A DNA stretch of 64,000 nucleotides from Lucinisca nassula. Taxonomy: Eukaryota > Mollusca > Bivalvia > Lucinida > Lucinidae. Shown piece after piece: positions 10,664 through 22,259 of this stretch. The stretch spans positions 51,187,143 to 51,251,142 of the forward strand of contig OY757026.1 in assembly GCA_963580285.1 (NCBI GenBank). The letters are read 5' to 3'. How positions within the stretch are numbered: position 1 is the first letter of the stretch; each line of letters starts with the position of its first letter. Below the pieces are notes generated by a model. That model had not been told where the DNA came from, searched no databases, and saw nothing but the letters and a program-made list of their open reading frames with translations. A program made the position numbers and the translations under genes.

Positions 10664-10933
10664 TTTTATGTCCCCGGTAGCGATAGCGAGGACATATTGT
10701 TTTGCCCAGTCTGTTGGTTTGTTTGTTTTTACGTGGAAAACTTTAACGTTGCTCATAACTTTTGTACTGTTTGAGATAGAGCATTTATATTTGACATCTA
10801 GGTTTCTTGTGGCAAGAGCTTCACATTCATGCAAAACATTTTGACCTGTGACCTTGACCTTGATGTGTGACCAACTATGAAAAAAGGCCTTTCCCGGGGA
10901 CATGTTCGTGTTTCACAAACACATCTTTCTTGT
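10664..10933 (+). mobile_element. compact HINE-like element H3 (second family)
   Basis: About 270 bp. Starts TTTTTATGTCCCCGG; the 3' part has GGGGACATG (inverted match to the start), the hairpin GTGTTT-CAC-AAACAC at 908-922 of this 10-kb block, and ends TCTTTCTTGTT. Same layout as H1/H2/H4 but unrelated sequence. The short frames on both strands here are by-products. Confidence 0.6.
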
Positions 10934-10938
10934 TAATG

Positions 10939-13082
10939 TTTTTAGCTCACCTGGGCCGAAGGCTCCAGGGGAGCTTATAGTATAGTGGGTCCTCCGTCGT
11001 CCGTCTACACTTTTGAGCAGCTATATCTCTGCAGCATGCAGGCTGATCTCAGTCATTTCTCATCTGTAGCCTCTGGTGGGGTATTGATGGCATCAGCTTT
11101 TTTTTTTAATCGCATGAAAACTTTGGTTGCTATGGCAATCACAAGGCCCATAGACTTGCAATGGGAAAATGCTTGTCATCACCGTTGCCCCTTCAGTTTT
11201 GATCGGATCTTTCTGAATATAAGGTGGTTGGGGATAAAACCTCGGACGAGTTCGAAAACCGGCCAAGTCGGCCCATTTAGCATAGAGTTACGTACCTTTG
11301 TTTGCTGAAAATGCCGATTTTTGACCTTGTCATCACCGTAGCCCCTTCAGTTTTGATCGGATCTTTCTGAAACTTATATGTAAGGTGGCTTGGAATAAAA
11401 CCTTGGATGAGTTTGAATACTGGCCAAGTTGGCACATTTATTATAGAGTAACGTGCCTTTGATTGCTTGGGGATAAAATCTCAGATGAGTTCGAAAACCG
11501 ACCAAGTCGGCCCATTTATCGTAAAGTAACGTGCCTTTGATTGCTGAAAATGCTGTTTTTTATTGTCATCACCGTAGCCCTTTCAGTTTTGATCGAATGA
11601 TTTGATGTAACGTGGCTGGGGATAAAATCAAAGATGAGTTCGAAAACCAGCCAAGTTGGTCCATTTATCACAGAGTAGCGTCCCTCTCATTTCTGAAAAT
11701 GCCGATTTTTGATCTTGTCACCACCGTAGCTCTTTTAGTTTTGATCGTATCCTTCTGAAACTTATATGTTAGGTGGCTGGGGATAAAACCACGAACGAGT
11801 GCGAATACCGGCCAAGGTGGCCTATTTAGCATAGAGTTAGGTCCCTTTGATTGCTGAAAATGTTGATTTGTGACCTTGTTATCACTGAAGCCCCTTCAGT
11901 TTTGATCGGATCTTTCTGAAACTTATATGTGAGGTGGCTGGGGCTAAAACCTCGAATGAGTTCGAAAACCGACCAAGTCGCCCCATTTACTACATAGTTA
12001 TGACCCTTGATGGCTGAAAATGTAGATTTTTGACCTTGTCATCACCGTAGCCCCTTCAGTTTTGATCGGATCTCTCTGAAACTTATATGTAAGGTGACTG
12101 GGGATAAAACCTAGGACGAGTTCGAATAGCGGCCAAGTTGGTCCATTTATCATAGATTTACGTCCCCTTGATTGCTGAAAATGCCGATTTTTGACCTTGT
12201 CATCACCATACTCCTCTTCAGTTTTGATCGGATCTTTCTGAAACTTATGTGTTAGGTGGCTGGGGATAAAATCTTGGATAAGTTCGATAACAGACCAAGT
12301 CAGCCTATTTATCGTAGAGTTATGTCCCTTTGATTGCTGAAAATGTTGATTTTTGACCTTGTCATCACCGTAGTTCCTTCAGTTTTGATCGGATTTTTCT
12401 GAAACTTATATGTTAGGTGGCTGGGGATGAAACCTCAGATGAGTTCGTAAACTGGCTAAGTCGGACCATTTATCTTAGAGTAACATCCCTTTGATTCCTG
12501 AAAATGCCAAATTTTGACCTTGTCATCACCGTAGCCCCTTCAGTTTTGATCGGATCTTTTTGAAACTTATATGTAAGGTGGCTGGGAATAAAACCTTGGA
12601 TGAATTTGAATACTGGCCAAGTCGGTACATTTATCATAGAGTTACGCGCCTTTGATTGCTTAAAAATGCCTATTTACGACCTTGTTAGCACTGCTGCCCC
12701 TTCAGTTTTGATCGGATCTTCATGAAACTTACAAACAAATAAGTCAGGCAGAAAAGCTCGGAGGAGCTGAAAACTCGTGAGGTTTGCCTATTTGTCACAG
12801 AGTAACATCCCTTTGATTGCAGCAGTTAATTGCTTATTTTTGAACTTGTCATCACCATAGCCCCATCAGTTTATATCGGATCTTCTTAGCAAGTCAGGCA
12901 TAAAAGCTTGAATGAGTTTGAAAACTGGTGAGGTCAGCCTATTTATCATAGTTACATTCTACTTGATTTGCAGAAATTGCTTACCCTGTCATCACCATGT
13001 CCTTCCATTAATCCTTCAGTAAAGGTTGGCACTTCCTGAAACTTTGAATCTGTTAGCTCAGGTGAGCGTGGTCCTCTTGTTT
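10939..13082 (+). mobile_element. HINE/Helentron-like element H4 with internal ~168-bp array
   Basis: Starts TTTTTAGCTCACCTGGGCC and ends TTAGCTCAGGTGAGCG, GGTCCTCTTGTTTT. About 10 tandem units fill 11170-12960, with unit words TTTTTGACCTTGTCATCACC, CCTTCAGTTTTGATCGG, TGAAACTTATATG and GAGTTCGAAAACCGGCC. The later units are more diverged. No protein-coding capacity. Confidence 0.7.
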
Positions 13083-13360
13083 TTTTTCTAGTTTTAACTT
13101 CTACGGCCATTTTGTTCAACGGAGCAAAACCATTTTAGCAATTTTGGTAAAGGGTCTCCCAAGGAACATTGCTTGAAATTAGGTCTGTGTCCTAGTAGGA
13201 GATCAACTTATTTATGATGTAAAAAGTGTCATATTTTATTATCTTAGGGCGAACATAACCTACGAATGATACGACTTTCTTTCATTTGTCAAAACGGGAA
13301 AAAAGTGACACACATTTCCTATCGATTGTTTTTATACATATAGTAAATATTCGTTAAATA
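13083..13360. repeat. last part of the ~150-bp array, then unique AT-rich sequence
   Basis: 13083-13200 has GGCCATTTTGTTCAACGGAGC and AATTTTGGTAAAGGGTC, matching the array at 5140-6534. No feature recognised from 13200 to 13360. Confidence 0.5.
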
Positions 13361-13730
13361 GAAGTGAAAGCAATGATCAGTAATCGACACAATTAACCCA
13401 CAGCTCCCATCAGTGACACCAAAGGAAAAGAAACACAGACATGAAATAACTACACCCTGATGGAAACATCAATAGCGAAAAGCCAAAAGGACAGTTACTT
13501 TCCCAACAAAATGGCCAATTGGCTATCCAAAGCAAAGTAATATAAGTGACACTAACTCAAAAACAAAACATAACAAAAATAAACCGCGACAAAGAACCGC
13601 TTAGGAACGGTCAGTGAAACGAATTCCACTGAGTGGGGGTGGGGGTTGGGAATGCTTAAATCGATTCTACGCAGCTGCAATCCTCGCCTTTACTTCCGTC
13701 CTGATTTTGACAAATAATTTCTTCAGCGAT
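13361..13730 (-). mobile_element. Penelope tail copy T3
   Basis: Minus-strand tail: AGAAGTGAAAGCAATGATCAG, AATTAACCCACAGC, CAAAGGAAAAGAAACACAG, AATAAACCGCGAC, then the purine-rich block and CAATCCTCGCC. It meets the oppositely oriented copy T4 almost head to head. Confidence 0.75.
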
Positions 13731-14019
13731 TTAGGCCCCCAGTGAAGTTCGTTTCACTTACCGTTCCAAGTCGGTTCTTCTGTCGGGGTTTATTTTTGTT
13801 ATGGTTTGTATTTGAGTGTGTGTATCGCTTATATCTTGCTGTTTTGGATAGCCAATTGGCCATTTTGTGGGGGTGGCCCTCCTCTTGACTTTCCGTTGTT
13901 GGTGTTTCCGTTAGGGTTTAGTTGTTTCATGTTTGACTTTCTTTCCCTTTGGTGTCTCTGACTAGAGCTGTGGGTTAATTGTATCGATCCCTGATCATTG
14001 CCTTCACTTCTGTTTTGGC
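13731..14019 (+). mobile_element. Penelope tail copy T4 (inverted partner of T3)
   Basis: Plus-strand tail from GCCCCCAGTGAAGTTCG through GGTTTATTTTTGTTATGG and CCCTTTGGTGTCTCTGA to CATTGCCTTCACTTCTG. With T3 it forms a large inverted repeat centred near 13731. Confidence 0.75.
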
Positions 14020-16472
14020 TGTCGGCAGTCCAAGTGTGCGTTTTCTCAGCGTTTTTAGCTAATCTGTCACGTAGTGACGAGGTGAGCTTTTGGGATCACT
14101 TTTTGACCGTCGTCCGTCGTGCTTGCGTGCGTACGTCCGTCCGTAAACAATTTCAAATAAGTATATTTCTAATACCCCATGGCCAATCTTTATCAAATTT
14201 CACATGAAGCATCATTAGGTAGGGGGAAAGGCTGCATAACGTTTTTGGGCTGATCAGATTGGAATTCTGGTTGCCATGGCAACATATAGATCCCATAGAC
14301 TTATAATGGGAAATTTTTTAAAAATCTTCTTCTCTGAAACCACAGGGCCCAGAGCTTAGATATTTAGCTTGTAACAATGTTAAGTGTTCACCTACATAAA
14401 TCCTGCCAATCATGCCTCTGGGGTCCAAATTGGCCACACCCCGGGGCCCCTTAGCTCCTATAGACTCATAATGAAAAAAAAAAAGCTTCAAAAATCTTCT
14501 TCTCTAAAACCACAGGGCCCAGAGCTTAGATATTTAGCATGTAGCAACGGCAAGTGGTCACCTTCAAAATTCCTGCCAATCATGCCCCTGGGTTCTAAAT
14601 GGGCCTCGCCCAGGGGCCCCTTCGTCCCAATAGACTCATAATGGAAAAAAGCTTCAAAAATCATCTTCTCTGAAACTACATGGCCCAGAGCTTTGATATG
14701 TTGCATGTAGCAACGGCAAGTGAACACCTACATTATTCCTGGCAATCATGCCCCTGGGGTCCAAACGGGCCACATCCCGGGGCCTCTTAGCTCCTTTAGA
14801 CTCATAATGGAAAAAAAGCTTCAAAAAGCTTCTTCTCTGAAAGCACAGGGCCAAGAGCTTAGATATTTAGCATGTAGCAACGGCAAGTGGTCACCTACAT
14901 AAATCCTGCCAATCATGCCCCTTGGGGTCCAAATTGGCCACGCCCCGGGGCCCCTTTGCTCCCATAGACTCATAATGGAAAAAAGCTTCAAAAATCTTCT
15001 TCTCTGAAACCACAGGGCTCAGAGCTTAGATATTTAGCATTTCGCAACGGCAAGTGTTCACCTACATAATTCCTGCCACTCATGCCCCTGGGGTCCAAAC
15101 GGGCCACATCCCGAGGCCCCTTATCTACTTTAGATTCATAATGGAAAATAAGCTTAAAAAGCTTCTTCTCTGAAAGCACAGGGCCCAGAGCTGAGATATT
15201 TAGCATGTAGCAAGGGCAAGTGGTCACCTACATGAATCCTGCCACTCATGCCCCTGGGTCCAAACGGGCCATATTCCGGGGCCCCTTGGTTCCTTTGGAC
15301 TCATAATGGAAAAAAGCTTCAAAAATCTTCTTCTCTGAAACCACAGGGCCCAGAGCTTAGATATTTAGCATGTAGCAACGGCAAGTGGTCACCTTCATAA
15401 TTCCTGCCAATCATGCCCCTGGGTTCTTAATTGGTCTCGCCCCGGGGCCCCTTCGCCCCCATAGACTCATAATGGAAAAAAGCTTCAAAAATCTTCTTCT
15501 CTGAAACCACAGGGCCAAGAGCTTAGATATTTAGCATGTAGCAACGGCAAGTGATCACCTACATAATTCCCACCACTCATGCCCCTGGGGTCCAAACGGG
15601 CCACATCCCGGGGCCCCTTAGCTCCTTTAGACTCATAATGGAAAAAAAGCTTCAAAAGGCTTCTTCTCTGAAAGCACAGGGCCCAGAGCTGATATATTTA
15701 GCATGTTGCAAGGACAAGTGGTCACCTACATAGATCCTGTCAATCATGCCCCTGGGGTCCAAATGGGCCACGTCGCGGGGCCCCTTTGCTTCCATAGACC
15801 CATAATGGAAAAAAGCTTCAAAAATCTTCTTCTCTGAAACCACAGGGCTCAGAGCTTAGATATTTAGCATTTCGCAACGGCAAGTGTTCACCTACATAAT
15901 TCCTGCCACTCATGCCCCTGGGGTCCAAACGGGCCACATCCCGAGGCCCCTTAGCTCCTTTAGACTCATAATGGAAAAAAAAACTTCAAAAAGCTCTTCT
16001 CTGAAAGCACATGGCCCAGAGCTGAGATATTTAGCATGTAGCAAGGGCAAGTGGTCACCTACATGAATCCTGCCAATCATGCCCCTGGGGTCCAAATTGG
16101 TCACGCCGCGGGGCCCCTTAGCTCCTATAGACTCATAATGGAACAAAAAGGTTCAAAAATCTTCTCCTCTGAAACCAAAGGGCCCAGAGCTGAGATATTT
16201 AGCATGTAGCAACGGCAAGTGGTCACCTTCATAATTCCTGCCAATCATGCCCCTGGGGTCCAAATTGGCCACGCCCCGGGGCCGCTTAGCTCCTATAGAC
16301 TCATAATGGAAAAAAAGCTTCAAAAATCTTCTTCTCTGAAACCACATGGCCCAGAGCTGAGATATTTAGCATGTAGCAAGGGCAAGTGGTCACCTTCATA
16401 ATTCCTGCCAATCATGCCCCTGGGGTCCAAATTGGCCACGCCCCGGGGCCCCTTATCTCCTATAGGCTCACC

Positions 16473-16516
16473 GTCGTGATATGACTAAAAATTGTTGAAA
16501 TCGACGTTAAAACCGA

Positions 16517-16592
<76 letters not shown>
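16473..16592 (+). mobile_element. SINE-tail insertion with (CA)n microsatellite inside the satellite
   Basis: The unit is interrupted by CTCACCGTCGTGATATGAC, TTGTTGAAATCGACGTTAAA and then (CA)n from about 16521 to 16591. CCTATAG occurs on both sides, which looks like a 7-bp target duplication. The CGTGATATGACT...GACGTTAAA core resembles the 3' part common to molluscan SINEs. Confidence 0.6.
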
Positions 16593-16593
<1 letters not shown>

Positions 16594-18899
16594 TAGACTC
16601 ATAATGGAAAAAGCTTCAAAAAGCTTCTTCTCTAAAACCATAGGGCCCAGAGCCGAGGTATTTGGCATGTAGCAACGGCAAGTGGTCACCTACATAAATC
16701 CTGTAAATTATGCCCCTGGGTTCCAAATGGGCCACGTCCCCGGGCCCCTTTGCTCCCATTTACTCATAATGGAAAAAAGCTTCAAAAATATTCTTCTTTG
16801 AATCCACAGGGCCCAGAGCTTAGATATTTAGCATTTCGCAGCGGCAAGTGTTCACCTACAAAATGCCTGCCACTAATGCCCCTGGGGTCCAAACGGGCCA
16901 CATCCCGGGGCCCCTTAGCTCCTTTAGACTCTTAATGTAAAAAATGCTTCAAAAATCTTCTTCTCTGAAAGCACAGGGCCCAGAGCTGAGATATTAAGCA
17001 TGTAGCAAGGGCAAGTGGTCACCTACATGAATCCTGCCAATCATGCCCCTGGGGTCCAAATTGGCCACGCCCGGGGCCCCTTAGCTCTAATAGACTCATA
17101 ATGGGAAAACAGGTTCAAAAATCTTCTTCTCTGAAACCACAGGGCCAAGAGCTTAGATATTTAGCATGTAGCAACGGTAAGTGATCACCTTCATAATTCA
17201 AGCCAATCATGCCCCTGTGTTCCAAATGGGCCACGTCCAGGGGCCCCTTCGCCCCCATAGACTCATAATGGAAAAAAGGTTCAAAAATCTTCTTCTCTGA
17301 AACAACAGGGCCCAGAGCTGAGATATTTAGCATGTAGCAAGGGCAAGTGGTCACCTACAGGAATCCTGCCAATCATGCCCCTGGGGTCCAAATGGGCCAC
17401 GTCCCGGGGCCCCTTTGCTCCCATAGACCCATAATGGAAAACAGCTTCAGAAATCTTCTTCTCTGAAACCACAGGGCTCAGAGCTTAGATATTTAGCATG
17501 TCGCAACGGCAAGTGTTCACCTACATAATTCCTGCCACTCATGCCCCTGGGGTTCAAACGGGCCACATCCCGAGGCCCCTTAGCTCCTTTAGACTCATAA
17601 TGGAAAAAAAGCTTCAAAAAGCTCTTCTCTGAAAGCACAGGGCCCAGAGCTAAGATATTTAGCATGTAGCAAGGGCAAGTGGTCACCTACATGAATCATG
17701 CCAATCATGCCCCTGGGGTCCAAATTGGCCACGCCGCGGGGCCCCTTAGCTCCTATAGACTCATAATGGAAAAAAAAGCTTCAAAAATCTTCTTCTCTGA
17801 AACCACAGGGCCAAGAGCTGAGATATTTAGCATGTAGCAACGGAAAGTGATCACCTTCATAATTCCTGCCAATCATGCACCTGGGGTCCAAATTGGTCAC
17901 GCCCCGGGGCCGCTTAGCTCCTATAGACTCATGATGGAAAAAAGCTTCAAAAATCTTCTTCTCTGAAACCACAGGGCCCAGAGCTTAGATATTTAGCATG
18001 TAGCAAGGACAAGTGGTCACCTACATACTTCTTTGCAATCATGCCCCTGGTGTCCAAACGGGCCATTGCCCCGGGGCCCCATAGCTCCTTTAGACTCATA
18101 AAGTAAAAAAAAGCTTCAAAAAGCTTCTTCTCTGAAAGCACAGGGCCCAGACCTGAGATATTTAGCATGTAGCAAGGGCAAGTGGTCACCTACATAAATC
18201 CTGCCAATTATGGACCCTTAGCTCCTATAGACTCATAATGGAAAATAGCTTCAAAAATCTTCTTCTCTGAAACCACAGGGCCCAGAGCTTAGATATTTAG
18301 CATGTAGCAAGGGCAAGTGGTCACCTACATAATTCCTGGCAATCATGCCCCTGGGGTCCAAACGGGCCATGCCCCGGGGCCCCTAAGCTCTTTTAGACTC
18401 ATAATGAAAAAAAAAAACTTCCAAAAGCTTCCTCTCTGAAAGCACAGGGCCCAGACCTGAGATATTTAGCATGTAGCAAGGGCAAGTGGTCACCTACAAG
18501 AATCCTGCCAATCATGTCCCCAGGATCTAAATTGGCCACGCCCCGGGGCCCCTTTGCTCCAGTAGACTCATTATAGGAAAAAGCTTCAAAAATCTGTTTC
18601 TCTGAAAGCACATGGCTCAGGGCTTAGATATTTAGCATGTAGCAACGGAAAGTGGTGACCTACATAATTCCTGACAATCATGCCCCTGGGTTCCAAATGG
18701 GCCGCGCCCCGGGGCCCCTTATCTCCTATAGACTCATAATGGAAAAAGATTCCAAAAGCTTATTCTCTGAAACCACAGGGTCCAGAGCTGAGGTATTTGG
18801 CATGTAGCAACGGCAAGTGGTCACCTACATAAATCCTGCCATTCATGCCCCTGGGTTCCGAATGGGCCATGTCCAGGGGCCCCTTTGCTCCCATAGACT

Positions 18900-20760
18900 C
18901 ATAATGTAAAAAAGCTTCAAAAATCTTCATTTTTGAAACCACAGGGCTCAGAGCTTAGCTATTTAGCATGTAGCTACGGCAAGTGGTCACCTACATAATT
19001 CCTGCCACTCATGCCCCTGGGGTCCAAACGGGCCAAACCCCGGGAACCCTAAGCTCTTATGGACTCCTAATAGAAAAAAGCTTCAAGACTTTTCTTCTCT
19101 GAAACCACAGGGCCAAGAGCTTAGATATTTAGCATGTAGCAACGGCAAGTGTTCACCTTCATAATTCCTGCCAATCATGCCCCTTGGATCCAAATTGGCC
19201 ACACCCCGCGTCCTCTTAGCTCCTATAGACTCATAATGGAAAAAAGGTTCAAAAATCTTCTTCTCTGAAAGCACAGGGCCCAGAGCTGAGATATTTAGCA
19301 TGTAGCAAGGGCAAGTGGTCACCTACATGAATCCTGCCAATCATGCCCCTGGGGTCCAAATTGTCCACGCCCGGGCCCCTTAGCTCTTATAGACTCATAA
19401 TGGGAAAAAAAGGTTCAAAAATCTTCTTCTCTGAAACCACAGGGCCAAGAGCTTAGATATTTAGCTTTTAGCAACGGTAAGTGGTCACCTTCATAATTCC
19501 TGCCACGCATGCCCCTGGGGTCCAAACGGGCCACATCCCGGGGCCCCTTAGCTCCTTTAGACTCTTAATGTAAAAGGCTTCAAAAATCTTCTTCTCTGAA
19601 AGCACAATGCCCAGAGCTGAGATATTTAGCATGTAGCAAGGGCAAGTGGTCACCTACATGAATCCTGCCAATCATGCCCCTGGGGTCCAAATTGGCCACG
19701 CCCGGGGCCCCTTAGCTCTTACAGACTCATAATGGGAAAAAAGGTTCAAAAATCTTCTTATCTGAAACCACAGGGCCCAGAGCTGAGATATTTAGCATGT
19801 AGCAACGGTAAGTGGTCATCTTCAAAATTCAAGCCAATCATGCCCCTGGGTTCCAAATGGGCCACGCCCCGGGGCCCCTTCGCCCCCATAGACTCATAAT
19901 GGAAAAATGGTTCAAAAATCTTCTTCTCTGAAACCACAGGGCCCAGAGCTTTGATATTTAGAATGTAGCAATGGCAAGTGGTCACCTACATAATTCCTGC
20001 CACTCATGTCCCTGGGGTCCAAATTGGCAACGTAGTAAGGGCAACTGGTCACCTACATGAATCCTGCCAATCATGCCCCTGGGGTCCAAAATGGCCACGC
20101 CCGGGCCCCTTAGCTCTTATAGACTCATAATGGGAAAAAAGGTTCAAAAATCTTCTCTCTGAAACCACAGGGCCCAGAGCTTAGATATTTAGCATTTAGC
20201 AACGGTAAGTGGTCACCTTTATAATTCAAGCCAATAATGCCCCTGGGTTCCAAATGGGCCACGCCCCGGGGCCCCTTCGCCCCCATAGACTCATAATGGA
20301 AAAGGGTCAACAATCTTCTTCTCTGAAACCACAAAGCCCAGAGCTTTGATATTTAGAATGTAGCAATGGCAAGTGGTCACCTACATAATTCCTGCCACTC
20401 ATGTCCCTGGGGTCCAAATGGGCCACGTCCCGGGACCCCTTTGCTCCCATTGACTCTTAATGGAAAAAAGCTTCAAAAATCTTCTTCTTTGAAACCACAG
20501 GGCCCAGAGCGTAGATATTTAGCATTTCGCAACAACACGTGTTCACCTACATAATTCCTGCCACTACTGCCCCTGGGGTCCAAACGGGCAACATCCCGGG
20601 GCCCCTTAGCTCCTTTTGACTCTTAATGTAAAAATGGCTTCAAAAACCTTCTTCTCTGAAAGCACAGAGCCCAGAGCTAGCATGTAGAAAGGGCAACTGG
20701 TCACCTACATGAATCCTGCCAATCATGCCCCTGGGGTCCAAATTGGCCACGCCCGGGCCC
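18900..20760. repeat. satellite segment duplicated at about 25200-27060
   Basis: The same succession of variant units recurs 6294 bp downstream. For example, the units starting at 19083, 19758 and 20125 recur at 25377, 26052 and 26419 with near identity. Within it, a four-unit block (20125-20776) is repeated at once (20777-21427) with a 652-bp offset. Confidence 0.75.
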
Positions 20761-22259
20761 CTTAGCTCTTATAGACTCATAATGGGAAAAAAGGTTCAAA
20801 AATCTTCTCTCTGAAACCACAGGGCCCAGAGCTTAGATATTTAGCATTTAGCAACGGTAAGTGGTCACCTTCATAATTCAAGCCAATCATGCCCCTGGGT
20901 TCCAAATGGGCCACGCCCCGGGGCCCCTTCGCCCCCATAGACTCATAATGGAAAAGGGTCAACAATCTTCTTCTCTGAAACCACAAAGCCCAGAGCTTTG
21001 ATATTTAGAATGTAGCAATGGCAAGTGGTCACCTACATAATTCCTGCCACTCATGTCCCTGGGGTCCAAATGGGCCACGTCCCGGGACCCCTTTGCTCCC
21101 ATTGACTCTTAATGGAAAAAAGCTTCAAAAATCTTCTTCTTTGAAACCACAGGGCCCAGACCTTAGATATTTAGCATTTCGCAACAGCACGTGTTCACCT
21201 ACATAATTCCTGCCACTACTGCCCCTGGGGTCCAAACGGGCCACATCCCGGGGCCCCTTAGCTCCTTTTGACTCTAAATGTAAAAAAGGCTTCAAAAAGA
21301 CTCATAATGGAAAAAAGGTTCAAAAATCTTCTTCTCTGAAACCACAGGGCCCAGAGCTTTGATATTTACAATGTAGCAATGGCAAGTGGTCACCTACATA
21401 ATTCCTGCCACTCATGTCCCTGGGGTCCAAATTGGCAACGTAGCAAGGGCAACTGGTCACCTACATGAGGTCCTGGGGTCCAAATTGGCCACGCCCGGGG
21501 CCCCTTAGCTCTTACAGACTCATAATGGGAAAAAAGGTTCAAAAATCTTCTTCTCTGAAACCACAGGGCCCAGAGCTGAGATATTTAGCATTTAGCAACG
21601 GTAAGTGGTCATCTTCAAAATTCAAGCCAATCATGCCCCTGGGTTCCAAATGGGCCACGCATGCCCCTGGGGTCCAAACGGGCCACATCCCGGGGCCCCT
21701 TAGCTCCTTTAGACTCTTAATGTAAAAAGGCTTCAAAAATCTTCTTCTCTGAAAGCACAATGCCCAGAGCTGAGATATTTAGCATGTAGCAAGGGCAAGT
21801 GGTCACCTACATGAATCCTGCCAATCATGCCCCTGGGGTCCAAATTGTCCACGCCCGGGGCCCCTTAGCTCTTACAGACTCATAATGGGATAAAAGGTTC
21901 AAAAATCTTCTTCTCTGAAACCACAGGGCCCAGAGCTGAGATATTTAGCATGTAGCAACGGTACGTGGTCATCTTCAAAATTCAAGCCAATCATGCCCCT
22001 GGGTTGCAAATGGGCCACGCCCCGGGGCCCCTTCGCCCCCATAGACTCATAATGGAAAAAATGTTCAAAAATCTTCTTCTCTGAAACCACAGGGCCCAGA
22101 GCTTTGATATTTAGAATGTACCAATGGCAAGTGGTCACCTACATAATTCCTTCCTCTCATGTCCCTGGGGTCCAAATTGGCAACGCCCCGGGGACCCTTA
22201 GCTCCTATAGACTCATAATGGAAAATAACTTCAAAAATCTTCTTCTCTGAAACCACAGG

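Noticed and set aside
10566..10903. Overlapping 92-codon frames on both strands
   Set aside because: They fall across the compact element H3 and array units; overlapping frames on opposite strands without homology are chance.
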